From the NCBI GenBank assembly GCA_002710685.1, contig PALD01000075.1, positions 1-64,000 on the forward strand: DNA of 64,000 nt. The letters are read 5' to 3'. Both the position numbers and the translations under genes were made by a program. The notes below the pieces were generated by a model. That model did not search any database and was not told the DNA's origin. It was given only the letters and a program-made list of their open reading frames with translations. The stretch is from Cytophagaceae bacterium. GTDB taxonomy: Bacteria > Bacteroidota > Bacteroidia > Flavobacteriales > Flavobacteriaceae. Of this stretch, positions 24,114 through 32,048 are shown in pieces (within the stretch, counting starts at the first letter, position 1; each line of letters opens with the position of its first letter).

Positions 24114-24524
24114 ATGTATCCACCAGAATTAGTAAAACCTATGCGTGAAGACCTTACACAGGTAGGTTTTACAGAATTACATACTACTGATGATGTAAGG
24201 GCAGCCATGGAGAAGAAGGGCACAACCCTTGTGGTTGTGAACTCGGTTTGTGGTTGTGCGGCCGCAAATGCACGCCCGGGAGCAAAAATTGCCCTGCGCA
24301 ATGAGAAAACCCCAGATAACCTGTATACCGTTTTTGCAGGGGTTGATAGGGAAGCCACTGACCTTGCCCGTGGTTTTATGGTGCCTTTTCCACCCTCATC
24401 GCCCTCTATGGCATTGTTTAAAGATGGCGAACTGGTGCACATGTTAGAGCGCCATCATATTGAAGGACGCCCTGCAGAAATGATTGCAGATAACCTTGTT
24501 GATGCATTCAACGAGTTTTGTTGA
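24114..24524 (+). CDS. BrxA/BrxB-family bacilliredoxin
   Basis: 136 residues from the ATG at 24114 (MYPPELVKPMREDL); an in-frame TTG two codons upstream is unlikely. The motif VNSVCGCAAANARPGAK carries the CGC site of the YphP/YqiW (DUF1094) family. These thioredoxin-fold proteins remove bacillithiol from proteins in Firmicutes and are also found in Bacteroidota, where the low-molecular-weight thiol partner is probably bacillithiol. Single-gene unit with its own promoter and terminator. Confidence 0.9.
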   Translation: MYPPELVKPMREDLTQVGFTELHTTDDVRAAMEKKGTTLVVVNSVCGCAAANARPGAKIALRNEKTPDNLYTVFAGVDREATDLARGFMVPFPPSSPSMALFKDGELVHMLERHHIEGRPAEMIADNLVDAFNEFC

Positions 24525-24547
24525 GCTATATAAAACCAAGCATATTT

Positions 24548-24575
24548 TCCCGGTCGATTGATCGGGATTTTTTTT
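24548..24575 (+). terminator. intrinsic terminator of the bacilliredoxin gene
   Basis: TCCCGGTC-GATT-GATCGGGA is an 8-bp stem (one G-T) followed by eight Ts, 23 nt after the stop codon. Confidence 0.85.
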
Positions 24576-24641
24576 GCCTTGATTGAAGGTCACTTCACCT
24601 GTATCTCATTACTTTTGTGCCTTGAACGGTAATACACCATA

Positions 24642-26432
24642 ATGTCACACAACAAGCCGCTACTTCACCGTTTTCATATTTGGAGGTATAAACATATCTC
24701 TAACCAGAACTTCATATATATACTAAGCATAATCGTGGGTCTTGCCGCGGGACTGGGAGCAGTTTTTATAAAAAACCTGACCTACCTTATTCAATGGCTA
24801 GTAGAAGGAAAGTTGATTGAAGAATCCCATCTGGGTTTTTATTTTGTCTTTCCCGTCATAGGCCTTGTCTTGACGCTCATTGTGGTCAAGGTCTTTGTGA
24901 GGCATCCCGTAAACCACGGGATCAGCAGTACCTTGAGGGCCATTTCAAAACGCAAGGGCCTCCTGCGCAGGTATCAAATGTTTGCCTCGGCAATAAGCGC
25001 ACCACTTACCGTGGGTTTTGGGGGTTCAGTAGGTCTTGAGAGCCCCACGGTTATCACGGGCACGGCCATTAGTTCAAACATATCCAGGTTTTTTAGGGTA
25101 AACCAGGCAACTAGGTTGCTGCTGCTGGGGTGTGCGGCAGCAGGGGCAATGTCCTGTATTTTTAAGGCACCCATCGCCGCGATAATCTTTGCCATAGAGG
25201 TGTTTAGCCTAGACCTTACCCTGGTCTCACTGGTGCCATTGCTACTGGCATCCATATGTGGTGTGCTCACATCACATTTCTTTTTTGGGTATGATACGAT
25301 TTTGCCATTTACTCTTAAGGATGGTTTTACAATTGCAGATTTTCCATATTATCTGGTCCTGGGGGTAGTGGCTGGTTTTAGTTCGGTGTATTTTTGCCGC
25401 AGTTACTTTAGCCTCCTTAAATTCTTCAATAAATGGGAGTCACCCTATAAAAAATTGGCTTTCGCCGGAATTGCCCTTGGTTTTTTTGTGTTTCTCATCC
25501 CACCATTGTACGGTGAGGGTTTTGACCTTATCAACAATCTATTGGCGGGCAATGACCTGGAAGCATTTGGCGACACATTCTTCTCGGCATATATGGATAA
25601 CATCTGGATCATCATCGCCCTGCTGGCCGGTCTTGTGATCTTTAAGGTTTTTGCCACCTCATTTACGTTTGCCGCCGGTGGCGTGGGAGGTATATTTGCC
25701 CCCGTGCTCTTCACGGGAAGCTGCCTGGGGAATTGCGTGGCTAAAATCATAAACAACCTAGGTCTGGGCTTCCATGTTTCCGAAAGTAATTTTACCCTCG
25801 TGGGCATGGCAGGACTTCTTGCCGGCGTCTTGCACGCCCCCTTAACGGCAATCTTTCTCATTGCCGAGATCACCAATGGTTATGGCCTTTTTGTGCCCTT
25901 AATGATCACCGCCGCCATTGCGTACGGTATCAACCGCTATTTTCAGCCTCACTCAGTCTATGCCATGGAGCTGGGACTGCGCGGGGAACTCATCACCCAT
26001 GACAAGGACAGTGCCGCGCTTACCCTTATGGACCTCAATAGTGTGATAGAGACAAATTTCATTTCGGTCAAACCGGAAACAACCCTGGGCGAAATGGTGA
26101 AGAATGCTGTTGCAAAATCCACGCGCAACCTTTTTCCCGTGGTCAATGATGAAAATGAACTGGTGGGCGTGATCACGCTTGACGACATCAGGGACATCAT
26201 GTTTGACTCAAAACTATATGACAAGGTCATCATAGAAAGCCTCATGCACTCCGCCCCAGAATATATCTATCTCGAGAGCGATTCGGCGAAAGCCGTAATG
26301 AACAAGTTTCAGGGTAGCGGCGCCTGGAACCTCCCTGTGATCAAGGATGGAAAATACCTGGGATTCATCTCAAAATCAAAATTACTCACCGTTTACAGGA
26401 GGCAATTACTACGCGTTTCAGGAAAGATATAA
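24642..26432 (+). CDS. ClC-type chloride channel/antiporter with CBS pair
   Basis: 596 residues: membrane domain at about 20-440 with the ClC ion-path signatures GGSVGLESPT, FAAGGVGGIFAPVLFTGS and HAPLTAIFLIAEI. A cytosolic pair of CBS domains follows at about 455-590 (NLFPVVNDENELVGVITLDD, then LPVIKDGKYLGFISKSK). The usual gating glutamate motif (GxEGP) reads G-L-E-S-P here, keeping the Glu. Probable Cl-/H+ exchanger in the inner membrane, with CBS regulation by nucleotide. The next gene begins 1 nt after the stop. Confidence 0.93.
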   Translation: MSHNKPLLHRFHIWRYKHISNQNFIYILSIIVGLAAGLGAVFIKNLTYLIQWLVEGKLIEESHLGFYFVFPVIGLVLTLIVVKVFVRHPVNHGISSTLRAISKRKGLLRRYQMFASAISAPLTVGFGGSVGLESPTVITGTAISSNISRFFRVNQATRLLLLGCAAAGAMSCIFKAPIAAIIFAIEVFSLDLTLVSLVPLLLASICGVLTSHFFFGYDTILPFTLKDGFTIADFPYYLVLGVVAGFSSVYFCRSYFSLLKFFNKWESPYKKLAFAGIALGFFVFLIPPLYGEGFDLINNLLAGNDLEAFGDTFFSAYMDNIWIIIALLAGLVIFKVFATSFTFAAGGVGGIFAPVLFTGSCLGNCVAKIINNLGLGFHVSESNFTLVGMAGLLAGVLHAPLTAIFLIAEITNGYGLFVPLMITAAIAYGINRYFQPHSVYAMELGLRGELITHDKDSAALTLMDLNSVIETNFISVKPETTLGEMVKNAVAKSTRNLFPVVNDENELVGVITLDDIRDIMFDSKLYDKVIIESLMHSAPEYIYLESDSAKAVMNKFQGSGAWNLPVIKDGKYLGFISKSKLLTVYRRQLLRVSGKI

Positions 26433-26433
26433 T

Positions 26434-26703
26434 ATGAAAAAGGTAAGGCGCATATTAATGATCGTCCTGTTTTTTGCCATTGTTGCGGCCATGGCAGTGG
26501 GATTTTATTTAAGGTCGCAAAAGGATTTTGCCCTGGGAGACAAGGTGATGGGCATTGCAATATTTAGCGGGGCTTTTGTGCTCATGCCCCTGTTTTTATA
26601 CCACAGGTGGAAGGATAGAAATGTAAGGGATTATATGCTAAGTGAAGAGAATATAAAAAAGATGCGCGATTTTAATGAAAGTAAAGATACTGATAATCAA
26701 TAG
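26434..26703 (+). CDS. small membrane protein of unknown function
   Basis: 89 residues with two membrane helices (about 7-24 ILMIVLFFAIVAAMAVGFYL and 38-57 MGIAIFSGAFVLMPLFLYH) and a charged C-terminal tail (YMLSEENIKKMRDFNES). It starts one base after the ClC stop codon, so it is co-transcribed and possibly coupled. It may be an accessory subunit of the channel, which is inference from position only. Confidence 0.7.
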   Translation: MKKVRRILMIVLFFAIVAAMAVGFYLRSQKDFALGDKVMGIAIFSGAFVLMPLFLYHRWKDRNVRDYMLSEENIKKMRDFNESKDTDNQ

Positions 26704-26734
26704 CTTTCAACCACAATATATTTTAGGATAATAG

Positions 26735-26764
26735 TTTGTCGTGTTGATAATTAATGTAGTTTTG
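26735..26764 (+). promoter_or_regulatory. promoter of the cold-shock gene
   Basis: TTTG (26735-26738), an 18-nt spacer, then TAGTTTTG (26757-26764): a full Bacteroidota -33/-7 pair. The predicted transcript begins near 26771, about 22 nt before the ATG. Confidence 0.75.
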
Positions 26765-26792
26765 TAACTAATCAAATTTTTATATTGCAAAA

Positions 26793-26990
26793 ATGAAAGG
26801 TACAGTTAAATTCTTTATTGAGTCCAAAGGCTTTGGGTTCATCACTAATGACGACACCGGTAAAGACATCTTTGTTCACGCATCAGGCCTTAACGGTCAA
26901 GTGCTTGAAGAAGGTGACCAGGTAGAGTACATTGAAGAAGAAGGAAGAAAAGGTATGGTAGCCGCACAAGTGCGCGTGATCCAAGACTAA
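26793..26990 (+). CDS. cold-shock domain protein (CspA family)
   Basis: A 65-residue OB-fold nucleic-acid-binding protein. RNP1 is KGFGFI and RNP2 is IFVHAS, following the usual MKGTVKFF start. It probably acts as an RNA chaperone. The gene has its own promoter (26735-26764) and terminator (27021-27046), so it is monocistronic. Length matches the family exactly. Confidence 0.96.
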   Translation: MKGTVKFFIESKGFGFITNDDTGKDIFVHASGLNGQVLEEGDQVEYIEEEGRKGMVAAQVRVIQD

Positions 26991-27020
26991 AATATATTGA
27001 GTTATATTTTAATTGTCTAG

Positions 27021-27046
27021 AGCCCTGTCCCACCGGGGCTTTTTTA
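27021..27046 (+). terminator. intrinsic terminator of the cold-shock gene
   Basis: AGCCC and GGGCT arms close a GC-rich loop and are followed by six Ts. An iterated palindrome (27047-27062) starts right at its end. Confidence 0.75.
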
Positions 27047-27062
27047 TTTCGCTAAAGCGAAA
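27047..27062. repeat. iterated palindrome TTTCGCTAAAGCGAAA (intergenic)
   Basis: Seven-base arms TTTCGCT/AGCGAAA around AA, between the cold-shock terminator and the omega-amidase gene. Confidence 0.8.
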
Positions 27063-27107
27063 GATCATCTTGATGAAGCTAGAATTCATTTTGTAACTTT
27101 CCCCTAC

Positions 27108-27881
27108 ATGGACAATACCCTTACCGTAGCCGCAATACAAGGTGCGCTGGCATGGGAAGACCCAGCCGCAAACCGTGAGTATCTTGATGCCAGGATTGAT
27201 GCCATATCCCGGGCAGACCTTGTTGTCCTGCCAGAGATGTTCTCAACGGGATTTAGCATGAGGCCACAAGGCCTAGCCGAGGATAAAAATGGAGCAACCC
27301 TGCAATGGATGCTCTCCAAGGCCGCCCAAAAAAGCATGGCCATTGCCGGTAGCCTCATGGTACAGGATGGCACTGACTATTACAACCGGTTTTATTTTGT
27401 GGAGCCGGGTGGTGAGGTCACGACCTATGATAAATACCATCTTTTTACACTGGGCGGCGAGCATGAACCCTACACCAAGGGTAAAGGTCCCGTAACGGTA
27501 AACTACAGGGGGTTCAAGTTTTTTCTGCAAATTTGTTATGACCTTAGGTTTCCCGTATTTTCAAGAAACACCATGCGCTATGATGCAGTGCTCTACGTAG
27601 CAAACTGGCCAAAAACACGCATCCTTGCATGGGATACCCTGTTGCGTGCCCGCGCCATCGAGAACATGGCCTATTGCATAGGTGTCAACAGGCTGGGCAT
27701 AGATGGTGATGGATATGAATATACCGGCCACAGCGGTATATATGATGCACTGGGGCAAACGTTAGCTTTTGCTAATGAAAACGAGGCCATCATCACGGCC
27801 ACCATATCAAAATCACACATAAACGAGACTAGGAGAAAACTTAATTTTCTGGAAGATCAGGATTTGTTTGTTCTTCAATAA
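27108..27881 (+). CDS. carbon-nitrogen hydrolase, omega-amidase (YafV/NIT2 type)
   Basis: 257 residues of the nitrilase superfamily with the full Glu-Lys-Cys triad: Glu43 in VVLPEMFSTGF, Lys109 in YDKYHLFTLGGE and Cys143 in LQICYDLRFPVF. The PEMFSTGF and DLRFP motifs fit the YafV/omega-amidase branch, which hydrolyses alpha-ketoglutaramate and related metabolites. Its last 41 bases overlap the end of the convergent lipoprotein gene. Confidence 0.9.
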   Translation: MDNTLTVAAIQGALAWEDPAANREYLDARIDAISRADLVVLPEMFSTGFSMRPQGLAEDKNGATLQWMLSKAAQKSMAIAGSLMVQDGTDYYNRFYFVEPGGEVTTYDKYHLFTLGGEHEPYTKGKGPVTVNYRGFKFFLQICYDLRFPVFSRNTMRYDAVLYVANWPKTRILAWDTLLRARAIENMAYCIGVNRLGIDGDGYEYTGHSGIYDALGQTLAFANENEAIITATISKSHINETRRKLNFLEDQDLFVLQ

Positions 27882-29523
27882 GTGGAGCCTCAGCAGAGGG
27901 TGACAAGGTAAAAATCTTCTTGGGGAACCATCCCTTCCTTATGTCTTCAATCTCAGGGTAATAAAACACCTTTTCAGGCTGCAGGCCTTTTAAAAAATTT
28001 CCGGTATCAAACTTCCCGTTTCCGTTTGCATCCTCGATTACCCTGATTAAATACTGGGCAGGGGCCACCGTGTTAAAGGTAAACACCGTTTGCCCAGGTT
28101 CGCCTGCCAGCTCAAGTTTTACCTCGCCCTTATCCGTGGTGAGCTGCACGATGTATGCAGTACTGTCCCTGGCTGCGGCCAAAGTAATCTCAAAGTCCCC
28201 AAAATCTGAAAATTGTGCGGTCCTGGGGGCAAACCTTAATGTATCGTTCTTATGCCCCAGGAAATCTGTAAAGGCTTCCGGAAGTGCGGTTATGGTGTAG
28301 GTCTGGTTTTCTTCGGTGTCAAAATCAATGCTGAATCTGGATTCCCTGGGCACGAGCACTACCTTAAAATCATTGACATAGGTTGAATCAAGCTTTGCAA
28401 TCGTGATTTTTGTGGTGTCAACACCGGTTATGGGGATGTTTGTTTTTACCCTGAAGTTGCTCCCCAGCGCGATTGCATTTCTGGTTTCGGGCGAAAATAT
28501 AAGTGAATCGTTGCGCACAGGCCGTTTGCGCAGCACGAGGGTATCATTTTGGGTGGGGGTCACCACGTTGAACACCAGGGAGTCCGTTTCGATTTTTGGC
28601 TTGTACCAGTATTTGAGCGTATCCTCATCCTTACGGTAGGTAATGAGCGATTCAAAACCTTCGGGTCTTGGAGAAAGCAGGTTGATGTCAATACTGTCAG
28701 CAACCCCGGCATAGGCAAAGTTAACGCGCTGCGCCTTGGGTTGACGTGGTCTTTCAACCTGGGTCAGGAGTATCTCATTAAACAATGTCAGGGTCTGAAA
28801 CTTTGCCGTGTCCCGCGGTAAGGTGATGAAATCGTCAACAAAACCTATTTTGTCCTTATCCGGTTGAAAAGTATAATTCTCATCTTCATCCTTCAAGGCG
28901 ACGAGTCTATATTTTCCTGCTTTTAGGTTGGTGAGTTCAAAGGTTGTCGTGCTATCAAGCGTATTCGTGACATAGCGTGGCTGGTCCTTGTAGACCACAG
29001 AGTCCTTGTAAGTGCTATCAACCTCATATAGCATAACTGTCACATATTCATCTGGCAGGGCAAGCAGGGCATCCCTGATTTCACCGCGCACCTTGAGGGA
29101 GTCTATATAATCTCCCGTGGACATTACATATTTAAAATAGGGGTAGGGGTTGCCCTCGTTGTTGTCCACCACGCTCCTGCCAAAGTTGAACACGTAGGTC
29201 GTATTGGGAACAAGTGCAGTATCCTCAACGGTGATAGATATATATTTTGAAGCGCTACCCAGTGGTGTGATAAGCGGTTTTGGGTTGATGGGGGGTGAGA
29301 TTATCAGCTGTTTCTGCAGGTCCTTGAACTTGATGTACTCATCAAAATATACCCGTATCTCATCCTCTTCAAAGTTTGTGGTATAGTTGGGCGGGTTTGC
29401 ATTGACAAAGACCGGTGGGTCTTCATCCTTGGGGCCACCCGTGGGCGAACTGCGCTTTGCACAATTTACCACAAGCAGCAGCAATGCTAAAACAGATAAA
29501 AGATTAAGGATCCTCTTTTTCAT
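27841..29523 (-). CDS. lipoprotein with N-terminal Ig-like domain
   Basis: About 560 residues from the inner ATG at 29523 (MKKRILNLLSVLALLLLVVN); a second Met lies two codons upstream. The lipobox is VNCAKRSSPTGGPKDEDPP. The first mature domain (VNANPPNYTTNFEEDEIRVY, EYIKFKDLQKQLIISPP) is a bacterial Ig-like domain (Ig_5 type) typical of gliding bacteria. The rest is beta-rich with dockerin-free linkers and ends in ENPDLPEN-type acidic tail. Surface role unknown. Its 3' end overlaps the convergent omega-amidase gene by 41 nt. Confidence 0.75.
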   Translation of the reverse strand: MKKRILNLLSVLALLLLVVNCAKRSSPTGGPKDEDPPVFVNANPPNYTTNFEEDEIRVYFDEYIKFKDLQKQLIISPPINPKPLITPLGSASKYISITVEDTALVPNTTYVFNFGRSVVDNNEGNPYPYFKYVMSTGDYIDSLKVRGEIRDALLALPDEYVTVMLYEVDSTYKDSVVYKDQPRYVTNTLDSTTTFELTNLKAGKYRLVALKDEDENYTFQPDKDKIGFVDDFITLPRDTAKFQTLTLFNEILLTQVERPRQPKAQRVNFAYAGVADSIDINLLSPRPEGFESLITYRKDEDTLKYWYKPKIETDSLVFNVVTPTQNDTLVLRKRPVRNDSLIFSPETRNAIALGSNFRVKTNIPITGVDTTKITIAKLDSTYVNDFKVVLVPRESRFSIDFDTEENQTYTITALPEAFTDFLGHKNDTLRFAPRTAQFSDFGDFEITLAAARDSTAYIVQLTTDKGEVKLELAGEPGQTVFTFNTVAPAQYLIRVIEDANGNGKFDTGNFLKGLQPEKVFYYPEIEDIRKGWFPKKIFTLSPSAEAPLIEEQTNPDLPEN

Positions 29524-29570
29524 AAACATGGCAAAATAACGACAATTTTTTGTGTTTTCGTGTGCAGCCG

Positions 29571-30251
29571 TTAGCCGGTTGCCATCGCCATGAATGCCAC
29601 GCTTATTTTCAAGCCCTCGATTTGCTTAAGGGCAAGGTAACACCCCTCAACGGTCCCTCCCGTCGTGATGAGGTCGTCCACCAGTAAAATGTGCTTGCCG
29701 CATAGTGTATTGGGTTGCCTTACGGCGAAAGATTTCAACACGGATGTGCTGCGGGATTCCCGTTTCAAGAATACCTGCGTGGAGGTTGACTTCTTGCGGT
29801 AGAGCACGTCCTTGACGACCGTTGTGTTTAGCGCTTTTGCGATTTCAAGAGCAAAACCATCTACCTGGTTATAACCTCTTTTGTGTTTTCTCAATCTATG
29901 CAGCGGTACGGGCATCACGCCATCAATATCATTAAAACGGTCGCTGTGCCGTAGCTCTTCTCCCATCCATTTGCCCAGCTGCCCACTTATTTTTTCCTGA
30001 TTCCTATATTTCAGGTTGTGGATGAGGTTCTGCACCTTGCTCTTCTTCTCAAAATAAAAGAGCGCGGCCGCCTGTTCCAGCGGCACCCGGCCCATCAATA
30101 GCTTGTGGATGGGGCTTTGTTGCAACTCATGAAAACCGGTAAGGGGCAAATCATGCCTGCATGGGGTGCAAATAAAACGTTCACCCTGTGACAGGATCCC
30201 TGTACATGCGGGGCAAAGATCTGGATAAAAGAGGTTTAACAGGGCTTTCAT
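29571..30251 (-). CDS. ComF family phosphoribosyltransferase-like protein
   Basis: 226 residues. A four-Cys zinc ribbon begins the protein (CPACTGILSQGERFICTPC), followed by the conserved PVPLHRLRKHKRGYNQVD segment and a PRPP-binding loop ILLVDDLITTGGTV. ComF proteins help bring transformed DNA into the cell in naturally competent bacteria, and related proteins occur in non-competent ones. No other competence gene is adjacent. A short palindrome-like word (TTACGGCGAAAG) lies inside the gene near 29720. Confidence 0.9.
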   Translation of the reverse strand: MKALLNLFYPDLCPACTGILSQGERFICTPCRHDLPLTGFHELQQSPIHKLLMGRVPLEQAAALFYFEKKSKVQNLIHNLKYRNQEKISGQLGKWMGEELRHSDRFNDIDGVMPVPLHRLRKHKRGYNQVDGFALEIAKALNTTVVKDVLYRKKSTSTQVFLKRESRSTSVLKSFAVRQPNTLCGKHILLVDDLITTGGTVEGCYLALKQIEGLKISVAFMAMATG

Positions 30252-30323
30252 GATAATAAGGTAAGGTTTTTCTAAAAATGAAACAACTTGTGGGCTAGAG
30301 GTGGACCGGGGGGATTTTTTTTG

Positions 30324-30331
30324 GCGAAAGC
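30324..30331 (+). repeat. iterated word GCGAAAGC (intergenic copy)
   Basis: Part of TTTGGCGAAAGCC between comF and the glyRS gene. It is one of the few copies of the octamer outside coding sequence. Confidence 0.75.
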
Positions 30332-30408
30332 CATAAATACATCTTGCTCAAAAAGTGACGCATTACAAGGGTTTTGTTATTTTTACCGCCCTAAACTAAA
30401 TTTTTAGA

Positions 30409-31944
30409 ATGGCACAACAGGATGATAAGTTCAAGAAGGTAATCGCCCATGCTAAGGAGTATGGATATATTTTTAGCAGCAGTGAGATTTATGATGGCCT
30501 GAGCGCGGTGTATGACTATGGTCAAAATGGCGCCGAACTCAAGAAGAACATACGTGATTACTGGTGGAAATGGATGGTGCAGCTGCACGAGAACATCGTG
30601 GGTATTGATGCTGCCATCTTTATGCACCCCACGACCTGGAAGGCTTCTGGGCACGTTGATGCCTTCAATGACCCACTTATTGACAATAAGGATTCTAAAA
30701 AGAGGTACCGCGCTGATGTACTTATCGAGGATTATGCAGAGAAGCTCAACCAGAAAGCGCAAAAGGAAATCGACAAGGCCAGGAAACGTTTTGGCGAGAG
30801 CTTTGACGAGGAGCAGTTTGTGACCACAAACCCGCGTGTGGTGCGCTACCGCAGTGATCAGCGCGAAGTGCTTGAGAGAATGGCACGCTCACTGGATGCT
30901 GAAGACCTCGCCGATGTCAAGGCATTGATTGAGGAGCTGGGCATTGCAGACCCGGACACTGGTTCTAAAAACTGGACAGATGTACGCCAGTTTAACCTGA
31001 TGTTTGGCACAAAACTGGGAGCATCAACCGAGACGGCGACTGATCTATACCTGCGTCCAGAGACGGCACAGGGAATCTTTGTAAACTTCCTTAACGTGCA
31101 AAAGACCGGGAGGATGAAGATACCATTTGGTATCGCGCAGACGGGTAAGGCTTTTAGAAATGAAATCGTGGCACGACAGTTTATCTTTAGGATGCGGGAG
31201 TTTGAGCAGATGGAGATGCAGTTTTTTGTACGTCCAGGCGAAGAGCTCACCTGGTATGAACACTGGAAGGAACAGCGTTTAAAATGGCACTTGTCACTGG
31301 GACTGGGAGAAGAAAACTACCGTTTTCATGACCATGATAAGCTGGCCCACTATGCCAATGCCGCGGCAGATATCGAATTTAATTTTCCATTTGGATTTAA
31401 AGAGTTGGAAGGTATACACAGCCGTACGGACTTTGACCTTAAGGCCCATGAAGCGTTCTCTGGAAAAAAACTACAGTTCTTTGATCCAGAACTCAATGAG
31501 AGTTACGTACCGTATGTGATCGAGACGTCCATAGGCCTAGACCGTATGTTTCTTGCCGTTTTTTCACAGTCACTCGTAGATGAAGAGCTGGAGAACGGCA
31601 GTACGAGGACGGTCTTAAAGCTTCCCGCGGTGCTGGCACCGGTTAAGGCTGCGATACTTCCCCTGGTCAAAAAAGATGGATTGCCTGATGTTGCCCGTAA
31701 GATAATGGATGACCTCAAATGGGATTTTAATGTGGATTATGATGAGAAGGATGCGGTGGGAAGAAGGTACCGTCGCCAGGATGCGGCCGGGACACCATTT
31801 TGTATCACGGTAGACCATGACACGTTAGATGATAATAGTGTGACAATACGAGACAGGGACACGATGGAACAAAAACGGGTGCCCATTGCAGGACTTTCTC
31901 AAATCCTGCACGACAAGCTGGATTTAAAACACTGGATAAAATAA
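30409..31944 (+). CDS. glyS: glycine--tRNA ligase (alpha2 type)
   Basis: 511 residues, the single-chain dimeric class II enzyme. Features: the N-terminal YGYIFSSSEIYDGLSAVYDY, motif 2 AQTGKAFRNEI followed by FIFRMREFEQMEMQFFV, and motif 3 SIGLDRMFLAVF, then an anticodon-binding C-terminal domain ending at HWIK. It charges tRNA-Gly. Stand-alone gene with a strong terminator. It is called glyS (glyQS) by usual naming for this type. Confidence 0.97.
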   Translation: MAQQDDKFKKVIAHAKEYGYIFSSSEIYDGLSAVYDYGQNGAELKKNIRDYWWKWMVQLHENIVGIDAAIFMHPTTWKASGHVDAFNDPLIDNKDSKKRYRADVLIEDYAEKLNQKAQKEIDKARKRFGESFDEEQFVTTNPRVVRYRSDQREVLERMARSLDAEDLADVKALIEELGIADPDTGSKNWTDVRQFNLMFGTKLGASTETATDLYLRPETAQGIFVNFLNVQKTGRMKIPFGIAQTGKAFRNEIVARQFIFRMREFEQMEMQFFVRPGEELTWYEHWKEQRLKWHLSLGLGEENYRFHDHDKLAHYANAAADIEFNFPFGFKELEGIHSRTDFDLKAHEAFSGKKLQFFDPELNESYVPYVIETSIGLDRMFLAVFSQSLVDEELENGSTRTVLKLPAVLAPVKAAILPLVKKDGLPDVARKIMDDLKWDFNVDYDEKDAVGRRYRRQDAAGTPFCITVDHDTLDDNSVTIRDRDTMEQKRVPIAGLSQILHDKLDLKHWIK

Positions 31945-31952
31945 AACGATTA

Positions 31953-31976
31953 AGCCCCATCTTCTGGGGCTTTTTT
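31953..31976 (+). terminator. intrinsic terminator of glyRS
   Basis: AGCCCCA-TCTTC-TGGGGCT, a perfect 7-bp stem, followed by six Ts. Confidence 0.9.
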
Positions 31977-32048
31977 ATTTCCTGTACTGAAATTTATGCT
32001 ATTTTAGGGGGCAACACCATAATATACCGTGAATTATAAACTTTCCTT

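Noticed and set aside
26347..26433. Longer 118-codon version of the small protein after ClC
   Set aside because: The extra 29 codons overlap the ClC CBS domain in another frame; the ATG at 26434 directly after the ClC stop is a normal coupled start.
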